Part shown: positions 7,588 through 15,062 of the stretch, in pieces
How the letters are laid out: each line of letters begins with the position of its first letter
Numbering within the stretch: position 1 is the first letter of the stretch
Assembly (NCBI GenBank): GCA_032059445.1
Contig: DAMCAP010000034.1
Coordinates: 1-18,907, forward strand
Direction of reading: 5' to 3'
Source of the DNA: DAMCAP01 sp032059445
Lineage (GTDB): Bacteria > Bacillota > Clostridia > Oscillospirales > Ruminococcaceae
DNA: 18,907 nucleotides
Made by a program: the position numbers and the translations under genes
The notes under the pieces: generated by a model
Told to the model about the DNA's origin: nothing
Database searches by the model: none
The model's input: only the letters and a program-made list of their open reading frames with translations

Positions 7588-8479
7588 CTTTGGGTACCTC
7601 TTAAAAGAAGGTGCCAGAAATATTACGATGAATGCTATGATGTCGCTGGCGTCCATCGGTGTGTTGGTTTCTTGCCTGCTGCTGATCGGCAGCTCGGTGA
7701 TGTTTAGCCTCAATGTCAAGAGCATTGTGGGCTATGTAGAGTCGCAAAACGAAGTGGTAGCCTTTGTACTAGATGGTTTAGACGAAGAGGCTATGGGCAG
7801 ATTGGATGATGAGATCCGAGGCATCGGCAATATTTCGCAGATTGAGTTTATCGATAAAGACAAAGCTCTCAGCGATTGGATGAGCTCAATGGGGGATAAT
7901 GGCCAGCTGCTAGAGATGTTTCGTTATGACAACCCACTGCCTAACTCCTACAAAATGACGGTGGCTGATATGTCGCTGCTTCGCGAAACCACAGAAGAAA
8001 TCAAAAATATAATCGGTATTGATCATGTCAATGCTCCTTATGAGGTGGCAGACAATATTACAGGGCTAAAATCCGCAGTGGATATGGTGAGCCTTGTCAT
8101 TATTGGAATCTTAGGTGCCGTATCCCTAGTAGTTGTGACCAATACCATCAAAATCACTGTGTTTAACCGCCGTAAAGAGATTAGCATCATGAAGTATGTA
8201 GGTGCCACCGATGGATTTATCCGTCTGCCATTCTTGGTTGAGGGTATTTTGCTGGGTATCATCTCGGCGACCCTAGCCTTTGGGATGCTGTGGGGCGGCT
8301 ATGAGCTGCTAATCAGATACATTATCACAAGTGAGCTTCAGTGGAAGTATATTATTGGCGACAACTTAGTAGACTTCCAGGCTTATGCTCCTCATCTTTA
8401 CCTAGGGTTCCTGGGGGCTGGTGTGTTTATCGGCTCAGCAGGCAGTATGACCTTTATCGGTAAGTACATCAAGGTATAA
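7574..8479 (+). CDS. ftsX: Cell division protein FtsX
   Basis: Membrane partner of FtsE; its large extracellular loop contacts the coiled-coil hydrolase or activator. GTG 7574 lies 5 nt after AGGAGG (7563-7568), inside the end of ftsE, so translation is probably coupled. The 301 residues show the FtsX layout: a short cytoplasmic N terminus, TM1 (about 22-45), an extracellular domain (about 46-165), TM2 (about 170-193), a cytoplasmic loop with NRRKEISIMKYVGAT (198-212) typical of FtsX/MacB permeases, TM3 (about 219-245) and TM4 (about 273-295). The M23 hydrolase gene starts 71 nt downstream. A weak hairpin (8493-8517) lies in that gap without a T tail, so readthrough is likely. Confidence 0.95.
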   Translation: MRGSSFGYLLKEGARNITMNAMMSLASIGVLVSCLLLIGSSVMFSLNVKSIVGYVESQNEVVAFVLDGLDEEAMGRLDDEIRGIGNISQIEFIDKDKALSDWMSSMGDNGQLLEMFRYDNPLPNSYKMTVADMSLLRETTEEIKNIIGIDHVNAPYEVADNITGLKSAVDMVSLVIIGILGAVSLVVVTNTIKITVFNRRKEISIMKYVGATDGFIRLPFLVEGILLGIISATLAFGMLWGGYELLIRYIITSELQWKYIIGDNLVDFQAYAPHLYLGFLGAGVFIGSAGSMTFIGKYIKV

Positions 8480-8550
8480 GTATTGGTTACCAAACATCGC
8501 CCGATAGCGGTGATGTTGCTTTACGAGTAACTATGACAGCAGGAGGCGCT

Positions 8551-9729
8551 ATGTTAAAAAAATTCACCTTGATACTGCTGATCGTCATCGCAGCAGTATG
8601 CATCCCAGTAGTTAGCACAGCCAGCAGTTATAAAGATCAGATCGACAGCTTAAGCAATAAATTTGACGCCCTCGAAAAACAACAGGCTGCGATCAATGCC
8701 GAGATCAATAAAGCGAAAACCGAAAAAGAAAAAATGCTGGCGCAAAAGAAGCAGCTGGATACCCAGATTTCTAACACGCGCAAGCAGATCAGCCTGCTTA
8801 CCGAAAAAATCAAGCTTCTGGAGAAGAGCCTTGAAGCAAAGATTAATGAAGTAGCGAATAAAAGCGAAGAAATTGAAGTAAACTTAGGTGAGTTTAAGGA
8901 TCGGCTGCGGGCTATGTATATGCAGCCAAAGGATTCTTCCCTGACCTTATTGCTGGGCTCTGATAACTTTACCGAGTTTTTGACTTCGGTGGAGTATGCC
9001 TCTCGCATGGCGACTCGTGACAAAGAGCTTCTCGATGATATGAAGACTGAGCTCAGTAGCTTGCAGGAAGATCAGGCAGAGATTGAGTCCAATAAAAAAG
9101 AAATTGAAGAGAGCAAAGCCATCGTTGCCACAAAAGAAGCAGAGCTCGGTGTGCAGGTAAAGTCAGTCGAGTCGGAGATTCAGGATATTTCTCAGCTTGA
9201 AGCAGAGTTTAAGGCGAACAAAAGCAAGATTGAGAAGGAAATGCAGCAGGTGCAGTCAGAGATCGATAAGATCTATGCCAATGCCGGTGCATCTAATCCT
9301 GACTACGCCGGCGGTTCTATGGCATGGCCTGTGCCGAAGCATACCTATGTATCCTCCAACTACGGCTGGAGATTTAACAATACCGACTTCCACACAGGCT
9401 TTGACATAGCGGGTACTGGCTCAGACGGCAGGGGCATTTATGGCAAACCAATTGTATCTGCCAATGCCGGCAAGGTCATCTTTACCCAGACCTCATATGT
9501 ACCTGGTCGCGGTTACGGCATCTACGTGATTGTCGACCACGGTGGTGGCATTTCAACGCTCTATGGGCACACGAGTAAGCTTGCTGTCAGAGTAGGCGAC
9601 TATGTGCAAAAAGGACAGACTATCGCCTACGTAGGCTCTACCGGCTGGTCCACAGGGCCACACCTCCATTTTGAGGTGCGTAAGGACGGTAAGTATGTCA
9701 ACCCTTGGGGATATATTTCAAGACCGTAA
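8551..9729 (+). CDS. Secreted coiled-coil M23 (LytM) peptidoglycan hydrolase
   Basis: Probable FtsEX-controlled cell-wall hydrolase, analogous in layout to EnvC/PcsB/CwlO-type partners. ATG 8551 follows AGGAGG (8541-8546). The 392 residues hold a signal peptide (1-24, cleavage likely after STA), a long coiled coil (about 27-245, rich in K/E/Q, with a break around LLLGSDNFTEFL at 133-144) and a C-terminal LytM/M23 domain (about 255-390). The zinc ligands and catalytic residues are present: H281 and D285 in HTGFD, H340 in YGH, and H371/H373 in HLHFEV. Unlike the degenerate LytM domain of E. coli EnvC, this one should cleave peptide cross-links itself. It sits between ftsX and an S41 protease gene (20 nt gap). 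The specific bond cut is not readable from sequence. Confidence 0.93.
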   Translation: MLKKFTLILLIVIAAVCIPVVSTASSYKDQIDSLSNKFDALEKQQAAINAEINKAKTEKEKMLAQKKQLDTQISNTRKQISLLTEKIKLLEKSLEAKINEVANKSEEIEVNLGEFKDRLRAMYMQPKDSSLTLLLGSDNFTEFLTSVEYASRMATRDKELLDDMKTELSSLQEDQAEIESNKKEIEESKAIVATKEAELGVQVKSVESEIQDISQLEAEFKANKSKIEKEMQQVQSEIDKIYANAGASNPDYAGGSMAWPVPKHTYVSSNYGWRFNNTDFHTGFDIAGTGSDGRGIYGKPIVSANAGKVIFTQTSYVPGRGYGIYVIVDHGGGISTLYGHTSKLAVRVGDYVQKGQTIAYVGSTGWSTGPHLHFEVRKDGKYVNPWGYISRP

Positions 9730-9749
9730 TTTGGATTGAAGGAGTGACT

Positions 9750-11030
9750 ATGAACAAGAAGATCTCTATGGGTGCCGCTGTCACCTTAGCCATTATGTTT
9801 TCTACAGCGACGTTTATTATTACAATGATCTGCTCGGTGAGAGCGTTTGACAATAAAGTTTTTAACATCAAAGAGCGAGAAACCATGTATGCAAAGCTTG
9901 CTGAGGTCGATCGGATCGTGCGGCAGAATTATTTTAACACCATCGATGAAGCAAACCTTGGGGATATGCTTATCGGTGGATATGTAAAAGGGATTTCTGA
10001 CCGTTACGGCATGTACCTGACAGCAGAGCAGTACACCTCGATTACCCAGGACTTTGACGGCATGATGGTCGATATCGGCCTTACCTGTGTGCAGGATGCT
10101 GGCGGATACATCAAGATCCAAGAAGTCTATCCTGAGTCCCCTGCTGCGGCTGCCGAGCTGGAAAAAGGCGACCTGATCGTAAAGGTGGATGAGCTTTCGG
10201 TTACTCCTGAGAATTACACAGCTGCGGTAGAAGCACTAAAGGGAGATCCCGGCACGAAAGTTACTTTAAAGGTACGTAGAGGTGGCACCGAAAAGAAATA
10301 CGAGATCACCCGCCGTAAGGTAGAGGTACCTACAGCCGATTATAAGATTATTGAAAATGTAGGCTACCTGCGTATCAAGGAGTTTAACGACAACACACCA
10401 GCACAGTTTAATAGATGTATTGATGCGCTCCTCGAGGCAAAGGTAAGCGGCATAGTGTTTGATGTGAGAAATAACCCCGGCGGTACAATCAACTCCGTCA
10501 GCCAGATCCTAGATCGCCTGCTCCCTGAGGGAGATATCGTCTCGGCCACCTACCGTGATGGTAGGACTGAGGTGCTAGCAGTCAGCGATGCGAATGCGAT
10601 TGATCTGCCGATGGCAGTACTGATCAACGATAAGAGCGCCAGCGCAGCTGAGCTGTTTGCCCAGGCCCTAAAGGATTACGAAAAGGCAAAAACTGTAGGC
10701 GTAACCAGCTTCGGCAAGGGCTCTATGCAGACCATCTACAAGCTGAGCGACGGATCAGCTCTCGATATCACCGTTGCACTCTATAACCCACCAAAGTCGT
10801 CAAACTTTGAAGGTGTAGGCGTGAAGCCTGATTACGAGGTGAAGCTCACTCCCGATCAGGAAAAGAACTTCTCCGATCTTGATGTAAGCTCTGATCCCCA
10901 GCTTAAAAAAGCTATGGAGCTGATGGGCGCCACCATAAAGAATCAGATGCCAAGCGTAGAGCCACCGCGCAATTTCGGTACTTCTTCTAGCACACCTCCT
11001 CAGTCTGAAATTGCACAAACCATAGATTAA
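9750..11030 (+). CDS. S41 family C-terminal processing protease (CtpA-like)
   Basis: Extracytoplasmic serine protease of the tail-specific/CtpA type. ATG 9750 follows GAAGGAG by about 6 nt. The 426-residue protein has an N-terminal membrane anchor (about 7-32), a helical region with the ISDRYGMYLT motif (82-91), a PDZ domain (about 103-178, with PESPAAAAELEKGDLIVKVD) and the S41 catalytic core: IVFDVRNNPGG (235-245), KSASAAE (295-301) and FGKGSMQ (321-327). By spacing with known Ctp enzymes, S298, K323 and Q327 form the catalytic set. The C-terminal 50 residues are polar and probably disordered. The gene lies 20 nt after the M23 hydrolase gene, suggesting it processes or degrades a cell-wall enzyme, which is inference. 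No clear terminator follows before greA. Confidence 0.93.
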   Translation: MNKKISMGAAVTLAIMFSTATFIITMICSVRAFDNKVFNIKERETMYAKLAEVDRIVRQNYFNTIDEANLGDMLIGGYVKGISDRYGMYLTAEQYTSITQDFDGMMVDIGLTCVQDAGGYIKIQEVYPESPAAAAELEKGDLIVKVDELSVTPENYTAAVEALKGDPGTKVTLKVRRGGTEKKYEITRRKVEVPTADYKIIENVGYLRIKEFNDNTPAQFNRCIDALLEAKVSGIVFDVRNNPGGTINSVSQILDRLLPEGDIVSATYRDGRTEVLAVSDANAIDLPMAVLINDKSASAAELFAQALKDYEKAKTVGVTSFGKGSMQTIYKLSDGSALDITVALYNPPKSSNFEGVGVKPDYEVKLTPDQEKNFSDLDVSSDPQLKKAMELMGATIKNQMPSVEPPRNFGTSSSTPPQSEIAQTID

Positions 11031-11189
11031 GCATAAGTAGGAGGCGGCAGGCAGCAATAAATCGCAAATTTTCGTGGAATAAAACCTGCTTTGCCGCATA
11101 CTCTATACTACTAAATGGACTTCCTTTTGATAAATCAGTAGGTAGAGAAACATTGTTTGGGCTTTATCACTAATAAACCCTCTATAAAA

Positions 11190-11217
11190 TTTGGATAGAA
11201 CACAAACTTTGTATAAT
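11190..11217 (+). promoter_or_regulatory. Weaker upstream promoter for greA
   Basis: TTTGGA (11190-11195), a 16-nt spacer and TATAAT (11212-11217). The spacing to a stronger promoter immediately downstream suggests two tandem starts. The interval 11031-11189 holds no supported gene; it contains an imperfect GCGGCA/TGCCGC pairing (about 11044-11098) and a GGG-TTTAT/ATAAA-CCC hairpin (11159-11180). Confidence 0.4.
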
Positions 11218-11220
11218 ACC

Positions 11221-11249
11221 TTGACATAGTAAGAGGGAGTGAATATAAT
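11221..11249 (+). promoter_or_regulatory. Perfect-consensus sigma-A promoter of greA
   Basis: TTGACA (11221-11226), exactly 17 nt, and TATAAT (11244-11249): both hexamers and spacing are ideal. Transcription should start near 11256, leaving a leader of about 30 nt that contains AAGGAGG (11272-11278). Strong constitutive expression is expected. Confidence 0.92.
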
Positions 11250-11286
11250 TATCCTATTATGCTAAACAAGCAAGGAGGCGTAAGCT

Positions 11287-11760
11287 ATGGCGACTGCAAT
11301 AACCATGACCGAAGAAGGCTACAAAGCGCTTAAAAAAGAGCTGGATGAGCTGAAAACCGTCAAACGTGAGGAAATATCTGAAAAGATCCGTGTAGCCAGA
11401 GGCTATGGTGACCTTTCTGAAAATAGTGAGTATGACGAGGCGAAAAATGATCAGGCTTTAGTGGAAGCACGAATTGCCCTTGTGGAAGAGCAGCTAAAGA
11501 ACGCAGTAATCCTAGATACCAAATCCATCTCTACTGAGAAGGTATCAATCGGTACAAAAGTCGTGTTGCTGGATATGGAATTTGGCGACGAGATGGAGTA
11601 TCGTATTGTAACCGCGATCGAGTCGAAGAGCTCTATGGATGCAATCACCGCTGAGTCCCCCGTAGGCGAAGCAATCATGGGGAAGCGAGTAGGCGATGAA
11701 GTCATCGTAAAGGCGCCGATCGGCGATATTACTTATCAGATTAAAAAGATCAGCATTTAG
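11287..11760 (+). CDS. greA: Transcription elongation factor GreA
   Basis: Binds the secondary channel of RNA polymerase and stimulates cleavage of backtracked transcripts. ATG 11287 is 8 nt after AAGGAGG. The length of 157 residues is standard. The N-terminal coiled coil ends in the acidic tip GYGDLSENSEYDEAK (39-53) with D42 and E45 as the residues that position the catalytic metal. The C-terminal FKBP-like domain (about 85-157) includes the conserved SPVGEAIMGKRVGDEV and a final strand YQIKKISI. It is followed by a terminator and then lysS, a pairing common in Firmicutes. Confidence 0.97.
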   Translation: MATAITMTEEGYKALKKELDELKTVKREEISEKIRVARGYGDLSENSEYDEAKNDQALVEARIALVEEQLKNAVILDTKSISTEKVSIGTKVVLLDMEFGDEMEYRIVTAIESKSSMDAITAESPVGEAIMGKRVGDEVIVKAPIGDITYQIKKISI

Positions 11761-11784
11761 TTATAAACTTTGGTTTTTTGCATT

Positions 11785-11815
11785 AAAATGCGAGCTAGAT
11801 GCTCGCATTTTTCAT
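11785..11815 (+). terminator. Intrinsic terminator between greA and lysS
   Basis: A perfect 11-bp stem (AAAATGCGAGC at 11785-11795 with GCTCGCATTTT at 11801-11811) with loop TAGAT and a short T tail. No convincing promoter is seen between it and lysS (start 11856), so lysS may depend on partial readthrough. Confidence 0.85.
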
Positions 11816-11855
11816 TGTGGTAGGACCGCCTAAAAAATAAAAAGGACGTGTAGGA

Positions 11856-13357
11856 ATGAGCAACCATCAGATTGATAATAACGAGCCCTTAGAGCAGGAT
11901 CTTTCGGAGCTGGCGAGGATACGCCGTGAGAAGCTAAATGAACTAAAGCAAGCGGGCAAAAATCCTTATGAAATTACTACCTTTACCCGTACAGCCTATG
12001 CCAATCAAATCCACGAGAACTTCGAGGAGCTGGAGGGCAAAGAGGTATCCCTCGCTGGTAGAATTATGACCTGGCGTGATATGGGTAAGGCTTCTTTTGT
12101 AGATTTAAGCGATGCCAAGGGCAGAGTACAGCTTTACCTCAAGATTGATATTGTGGGTGAAGAGACTTATAAGGAGTTTGGCAAGTGGGATCTTGGCGAT
12201 ATTATTGGTGTAACCGGTAAGGTGTTTCGTACTCGTAGGGGCGAAATATCGGTACAGGTTGAGCAGATCAAGCTGCTCTCTAAGTCGCTGCTGCCTCTGC
12301 CTGNNNNNNNNNNNNNNNNNNNNNNNNNNNNNNTCGTTACCGCCAGCGTTATGTTGATCTGATCACCAGCCCCGAGGTGCGAGATACCTTCCTAAAGCGC
12401 TCGAAGATCATCAAGGAGATCAGAAACTTCTTAGATGAAAGAGGCTATCTGGAGGTAGAAACCCCTGTGCTGCATTCTATTGCAGGTGGAGCTGCTGCCC
12501 GCCCCTTTATCACCCACCACAACACCCTTGACATCGATATGTACCTGCGCATCGCGCTCGAGCTGCACCTAAAGCGGCTGATCGTGGGCGGTTTTGATAA
12601 GGTCTATGAGATCGGCAGAGTATTTAGAAACGAGGGCATGTCTGTAAGACATAATCCCGAGTTTACTATGCTGGAGCTTTATGAGGCATATATCGACTAC
12701 CACGGTATTATGGACTTGGTGGAGGATATGTTCCGCACAGTAGCCCATAAGGTGCTGGGTACCGGTAAGGTCACCTATAATGGGGTAGAGCTTGATCTAG
12801 AGAAGCCATTTATCCGCATCACCATGAATGACGCTGTCAAGCAGTATTCGGGTGTAGACTTTAAGAATGTAAAAACTCTGGAGGAAGCAAAGAAGCTTGC
12901 TAAGGAGCATCATATTGCAGTAGAGCCTCACCACACTGTGGGCAACATTCTAGAGTCTTTCTTTGAGCACTATGCAGAGCAGAATATGGTACAGCCTACC
13001 TTTGTCACTGAGTACCCTGTAGAAATCTCTCCTTTTGCAAAGCGTAAGCCAGATGATCACGAGTATACCGAGCGTTTTGAGCTCTTTATCATGGGTAGAG
13101 AGTATGCCAATGCTTTCTCTGAGCTGAACGATCCTATTGATCAGCGTGAGCGCTTCGAGCACCAGATGGAGCTGAAGTCTAAGGGAGATGAAGAAGCAGG
13201 CGACATCGATGAGGACTTCCTCACTGCTATGGAATACGGTATGCCACCAACAGGAGGCCTTGGCGTAGGTGTTGACCGCCTGGTCATGCTGTTGACCGAT
13301 AGCTATTCTATCCGCGATGTGCTTTTCTTCCCAACCATGAAGCCAATTAAGGACTAA
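11856..13357 (+). CDS. lysS: Lysine--tRNA ligase, class II (interrupted by N run)
   Basis: Charges tRNA-Lys with lysine using ATP. ATG 11856 follows AAAAAGGACGTG by a few nt. The N-terminal OB-fold anticodon-binding domain runs to about residue 149 (VSLAGRIMTWRDMGKASFVDLSDA). After the N run the class II catalytic core is complete: RYRQRYVDLI, motif 1 (FLDERGYLEVETPVLHSIAGGAAARPF), motif 2 (VFRNEGMSVRHNPEFTMLE) and motif 3 (GLGVGVDRLVMLLTDSYSIRDVLFFP). Total about 500 residues, normal for bacterial LysS. The halves differ in frame across the 30 N. The missing family segment (after LPLP, before RYRQRY) is usually 11 residues, which would need 31 unknown bases, so the gap is probably one base short and the gene intact. 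Confidence 0.93.
12304..12333. other. Assembly gap (30 N) inside lysS
   Basis: Unknown sequence lies between the OB-fold domain and the class II core, at a point where LysS proteins have a conserved segment. The expected number of missing bases is 31 from family spacing, so the run length is an estimate. Confidence 0.98.
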
Positions 13358-13367
13358 TTACAACTGC

Positions 13368-13412
13368 AAGCCCGCCTGATTCACAGAATAGTGAACCAGG
13401 TGGGCTTTTTAA
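13368..13412 (+). terminator. Intrinsic terminator after lysS
   Basis: A 17-bp stem (13368-13384 with 13391-13407; two G-T wobbles) and loop AGAATA are followed by TTTTT. It starts 11 nt after the lysS stop codon. Confidence 0.93.
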
Positions 13413-13442
13413 AATTGTTTTGTTTCATTGAGGTATGAGCTA

Positions 13443-13471
13443 TTGCAGTGATCGACAAAACAAGTTATAAT
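13443..13471 (+). promoter_or_regulatory. Sigma-A-type promoter of the PilZ gene
   Basis: TTGCAG (13443-13448), a 17-nt spacer and TATAAT (13466-13471). It lies between the lysS terminator and the PilZ gene, so that gene is probably transcribed on its own. Confidence 0.72.
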
Positions 13472-13568
13472 AAAATAAAAATTATTCTTATATCCCTCCA
13501 TTTTGGTTTGAAGCTGCATGGTGGGTATATTTGATTGTATAGTAGATACATGCAAAGGAGGAAACGGA

Positions 13569-14231
13569 ATGCCAACCGCTTTACCCGAACAATATCTTTT
13601 TTCGCCCTGTGAAGTGACAACAATGGAAAACGACCTACTACTGGTGGGCGGAGTTGTGGATATCGGTGAGGATTATGTGCAGTTAGGCCCTACCAGAGAG
13701 GATAATCTGCCCTTGCTGCGGTATAATACCACTGTCAAATTTGCGGTACGCAGTGTGCAGGCGGGCATAATGATCTTGGTTGGCACCGTCTATACCTCTA
13801 CCGATCAGGTGCTCAAGCTGGTGGATGTAGTCAGCCTACAAGAATTTGAGCGGAGATCCTTTTATCGGGTACCTATCGATGATCTACATGGCAAGCTGCT
13901 TCCTTTAAAGGAAGATGATCAAATTTTGGCAGGTCAGGGCTCTATGCCAGTAGATGTTATCAATATCTCCTTAAGCGGTGTACTATTGGATGCAAAGGAC
14001 GATGTGCTGTCAGCCAAGATCGGGGATCGATTTCTGATGGAGCTAAGCCTGCCAAAGGGCAACCAACTGCTTAAGATCAGGGTGTGCCGTGTGCAGCGCA
14101 GCAGTCATAAAAGTAAGAGCTATGGCTGTGAGTTTTATGATGCAAGCCAGAAACAGGCGGATATTATCTGTGGGTATATTTTTGAAAAAGAGCGGGAAAT
14201 CATCCGCAGGAAGAAAAATCAGGCGATGTAA
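13569..14231 (+). CDS. YcgR-like PilZ domain protein (c-di-GMP receptor)
   Basis: Probable cyclic di-GMP effector. ATG 13569 is chosen because AAAGGAGG (13554-13561) lies 7 nt upstream; the in-frame start at 13518 has none. The 220 residues contain an N-terminal YcgR-type beta domain (about 5-90) and a PilZ domain (about 92-210). Both c-di-GMP contacts are present: R96-S-F-Y-R100 (RxxxR) and N132-I-S-L-S-G137 (NxSxxG). In other bacteria YcgR proteins slow the flagellar motor or regulate cellulose and other surface functions when c-di-GMP is high. No flagellar, cyclase or phosphodiesterase gene is near, so the target here is unknown. The C-terminal tail (about 205-220) is strongly basic and may form a helix. 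Confidence 0.88.
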   Translation: MPTALPEQYLFSPCEVTTMENDLLLVGGVVDIGEDYVQLGPTREDNLPLLRYNTTVKFAVRSVQAGIMILVGTVYTSTDQVLKLVDVVSLQEFERRSFYRVPIDDLHGKLLPLKEDDQILAGQGSMPVDVINISLSGVLLDAKDDVLSAKIGDRFLMELSLPKGNQLLKIRVCRVQRSSHKSKSYGCEFYDASQKQADIICGYIFEKEREIIRRKKNQAM

Positions 14232-14255
14232 GCTACAAACACCCAAGCAATCCTC

Positions 14256-14284
14256 TGGACAAAGCTGTAAAAATGTTGTATAAT
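14256..14284 (+). promoter_or_regulatory. Sigma-A-type promoter of pyrR-pyrF
   Basis: TGGACA (14256-14261), a 17-nt spacer and TATAAT (14279-14284). Transcription would start near 14291 and give a leader of about 220 nt, long enough for an attenuator. Confidence 0.78.
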
Positions 14285-14360
14285 AAACAATACTGGTAGC
14301 TTTATGCTGCGCCTTTGAGTAACAAACCCCCAGAGTACATGTTGCATAGCATGTATGTTG

Positions 14361-14399
14361 GTTGACTTTAATGGCCTATGAAATAAAGCCAAAGCTGAC
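14361..14399 (+). ncRNA. Upstream hairpin in the pyrR leader
   Basis: GTTGACTTT (14361-14369) and AAAGCTGAC (14391-14399) pair with two wobbles and one mismatch, and GGC/GCC (14373-14375 with 14388-14390) extends the stem past an AAT bulge. A smaller stem TACATG/CATGTA (14336-14355) precedes it. They belong to the leader, but their role in attenuation is not clear from sequence. Confidence 0.4.
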
Positions 14400-14410
14400 T
14401 ATTATCTGCC

Positions 14411-14500
14411 TTTAAGTTGTTCCGGTGAGTTCGACAAGGTTTCATCTAGTAGATAGCTCTACGAATGCATCTGCCTGTCGAGTGACAGGCAGTTTTTATT
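14411..14500 (+). promoter_or_regulatory. PyrR-type transcription attenuator
   Basis: Three mutually exclusive pairings are visible. The PyrR-binding hairpin has TTGT (14417-14420) with ACAA (14434-14437) enclosing TCCGGTGAG (14421-14429), close to the PyrR consensus TCCnGnGAGG. The antiterminator pairs TCGACAAGG (14431-14439) with CCTGTCGA (14474-14481), with one bulged A. The terminator pairs CTGCCTGTC (14471-14479) with GACAGGCAG (14484-14492), followed by TTTTT. PyrR bound with UMP should hold the first hairpin, prevent the antiterminator and allow termination before pyrR, giving negative feedback by pyrimidines. Confidence 0.85.
14471..14500 (+). terminator. Attenuator terminator before pyrR
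   Basis: A perfect 9-bp stem with loop GAGT and a TTTTTATTTT tail ends 13 nt before the pyrR start codon. Its position upstream of the gene, after a promoter, shows it is conditional. Confidence 0.9.
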
Positions 14501-14513
14501 TTGGAGGAATAGA

Positions 14514-15047
14514 ATGTCTAACGTGGAAAGTAGAACGATACTTGATGCAAAAGCGGTGGAGCGTGCACTGGTGAGGATCTCCTTTGAGATCATCGAGCGC
14601 AACAAAGGCACCGAAAACCTGTGTATTATCGGCATTATGGGCGGTGGTGTAGAAATGGCCAATATCATTGCCGGGCGCATTTCTGCCATAGAGGGTAAAG
14701 AGGTGCCAGTAGGCTACCTTGACACCACCCCTTTTCGAGATGATTTAAATTATCGAGGCGGTGTGATGGATCACAGCGAAATTGACTTCTCCCTGGCGGA
14801 TAAGCGGGTAGTGCTGGTGGATGATGTGCTCTACACAGGCAGGACAGTGAGAGCGGCCATTGACGGCATCATCGAAAAAGGCAGACCAACAAGCATCCAA
14901 TTGGCAGTGCTGGTAGACCGAGGTCATCGAGAGCTGCCAATCAGAGCAGATTTCGTAGGCAAAAACCTCCCTACCTCCACCGAGGAGCGGGTGATCGTTA
15001 CCATTGCCCAAGAGGGGTCGGACGTAGTATTAATCCGAGATCATTAG
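14514..15047 (+). CDS. pyrR: PyrR: pyr RNA-binding attenuator / uracil phosphoribosyltransferase
   Basis: Binds pyr leader RNA when UMP or UTP is high and, in many species, converts uracil and PRPP to UMP. ATG 14514 follows TTGGAGGAATAGA. The 177 residues match PyrR length. The PRPP-binding loop VVLVDDVLYTGRT (99-111), the YLDTTPFRDDL segment (68-78) and VDRGHRELPIRADFVGKNLPTS (134-155) are all typical. The odd point is residues 40-45, GIMGGG, where PyrR proteins usually have GI-(K/R)-TRG, the loop that contacts pyrophosphate and phosphate. RNA-binding regulation may be kept while the enzyme activity is reduced (inference). pyrF follows 15 nt downstream, and the attenuator lies directly upstream. 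Confidence 0.93.
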   Translation: MSNVESRTILDAKAVERALVRISFEIIERNKGTENLCIIGIMGGGVEMANIIAGRISAIEGKEVPVGYLDTTPFRDDLNYRGGVMDHSEIDFSLADKRVVLVDDVLYTGRTVRAAIDGIIEKGRPTSIQLAVLVDRGHRELPIRADFVGKNLPTSTEERVIVTIAQEGSDVVLIRDH

Positions 15048-15062
15048 AATGGAGAGTAAGCA

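Noticed and set aside
8493..8517. AACATCGCC/GGTGATGTT hairpin after ftsX as terminator
   Set aside because: Has a wobble pair and no T tail; the downstream hydrolase most likely shares the transcript.
11039..11044. AGGAGG ribosome binding site after the S41 protease gene
   Set aside because: No start codon opening a frame longer than a few codons follows at a suitable distance.
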